Of a stretch of 15,300 bases of DNA, positions 15,033 to 15,300 are shown piece after piece. Within the stretch, counting starts at the first letter, position 1; each line of letters opens with the position of its first letter. The translations under genes and the position numbers were made by a program. The notes beneath the pieces were generated by a model. It was given only the letters and a program-made list of their open reading frames with translations. It was not told the DNA's origin and did no database searches. The stretch covers positions 90,175-105,474 of the forward strand of contig DIBR01000029.1 in assembly GCA_002415025.1 (NCBI GenBank). Direction: 5' to 3'. Origin of the DNA: Spongiibacteraceae bacterium UBA5047 (GTDB taxonomy: Bacteria; Pseudomonadota; Gammaproteobacteria; Pseudomonadales; Spongiibacteraceae).

Positions 15033-15300
15033 GGTTCGACAGGCTCACCACGAACGGAACACTGGGCTGGGCAGATATCCGACCCGTTCGCCCTGAGCCT
15101 GTCGAAGGGCCGGGTCGACAGGCTCACCATGAACGAGGCTGGTTCGACGGGCTCACCACGAACGGAGTACTTCGCACACTTCCCACCCGTTCGCCCTGAG
15201 CTCGTCGAAGGGCATTGCAGAGCCCCCCACCCGTTCGCCCTGAGTTTGTCGAAGGGCATTGCAGAACCCCCGAACCGTTCACCCTGAGCCTGTCGAAGGG
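15033..15300. repeat. Array of REP-like extragenic palindromic repeats
   Basis: Seven copies of a roughly 25-27 bp unit fill the right edge. Copies reading TTCGACAGGCTCA are at 15033-15057, 15112-15137 and 15141-15165; copies in the opposite orientation (TGAGCCTGTCGAA, some varied) are at 15083-15109, 15186-15212, 15230-15256 and 15275-15300. Each unit can form a small hairpin through GTTCG/CGAAC ends. Copies 2 and 3 face each other and form a 12-bp perfect stem (15094-15105 with 15115-15126) around a 9-base loop, 67 bases after the monooxygenase stop; this could end or protect the transcript. Such units are frequent between genes in many proteobacteria. The array continues beyond the window. 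No transposase is visible. Confidence 0.9.
15186..15300 (+). repeat. Tandem 44-45 bp composite repeat within the REP array
   Basis: The last three units are direct copies spaced 44-45 bp apart, each starting at C(C)CGTTC (15186, 15230, 15275). The first two are followed by the same spacer, CATTGCAGA(G/A)CCCCC. The unit plus spacer has therefore been duplicated together, unlike the irregularly spaced copies to the left. The third is cut by the window edge. Confidence 0.8.

Noticed and set aside
13960..15051. Long leftward open frame (363 codons) opposite the FAD monooxygenase
   Set aside because: It is antisense to a gene with clear FAD motifs, lacks recognisable domains, and is the expected by-product of GC-rich codon use.
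15020..15259. Open frames over the right-edge repeats, with peptide runs such as FDKLRANG and RGEPVEP
   Set aside because: These peptides are translations of the REP-like palindromes in both directions; the frames have no ribosome site and contain only repeat sequence.
1..15300. CRISPR arrays, tRNA or rRNA genes, transposases, phage or defence genes
   Set aside because: No regularly spaced repeats with unique spacers, cloverleaf-like sequences, rRNA blocks or recognisable mobile-element or defence proteins were seen; the only repeat array is the REP-like one at the right edge.

Overview
The window looks like a catabolic gene cluster from a heterotrophic gammaproteobacterium, probably aquatic or marine. 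The pointers are a large TonB-dependent receptor of the type common in marine gammaproteobacteria and sphingomonads, a HutC-type GntR regulator, compact gene packing, moderately high GC, and GTTCGACAGGCTCA-type extragenic palindromes at the right edge. The taxonomic placement is inference; no rRNA or tRNA gene is present.

Layout. Positions 1-1744 hold a leftward two-gene unit: a 222-residue membrane protein of unknown function, then an MFS transporter that runs off the left edge; the two overlap by ATGA. A divergent intergenic region (1745-1927) carries an AT-rich inverted repeat. All genes from 1928 to 15027 point right: a TonB-dependent receptor (1928-4576); a tandem nitrilase-superfamily protein (4663-6360); a 246-residue protein that I read as a relative of red chlorophyll catabolite reductase and ferredoxin-dependent bilin reductases (6405-7145); an acyl-CoA-dehydrogenase-fold flavoprotein (7207-8475); two unlike NAD(P)-dependent aldehyde dehydrogenases (8475-9905 and 9905-11332); an alpha/beta-hydrolase-fold protein with a His at the nucleophile position (11337-12152); an isochorismatase-superfamily amidohydrolase (12152-12745); a GntR/HutC regulator (12902-13690); and an FAD-dependent aromatic-hydroxylase-type monooxygenase (13825-15027). 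Bases 15033-15300 are an array of REP-like palindromic repeats.

How the genes may work together. The receptor and the MFS transporter would move a bulky or scarce substrate across the outer and inner membranes. Two flavoproteins could oxygenate or dehydrogenate it, two aldehyde dehydrogenases would oxidise aldehyde products, and two C-N hydrolases (nitrilase and isochorismatase folds) suggest that the substrate contains nitrogen as an amide, lactam, imide or carbamoyl group. The RCCR/bilin-reductase-like protein is the most unusual member. It raises the possibility that the substrate is a linear tetrapyrrole (bilin or phyllobilin) or another pyrrole/lactam compound. That substrate call is a hypothesis. 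The GntR regulator is a good candidate for local control, because its promoter region carries a perfect 14-bp palindrome (CTATAATATTATAG) and a related AT-rich element lies in the divergent promoter region at about 1797-1821.

The proteins most worth a second look are those whose family is clear but whose usual catalytic residues are changed: the second nitrilase domain (E, K and C all replaced), the alpha/beta-hydrolase (GHHTG elbow and no C-terminal His), and the acyl-CoA-dehydrogenase-like protein (no Glu at the classical position).
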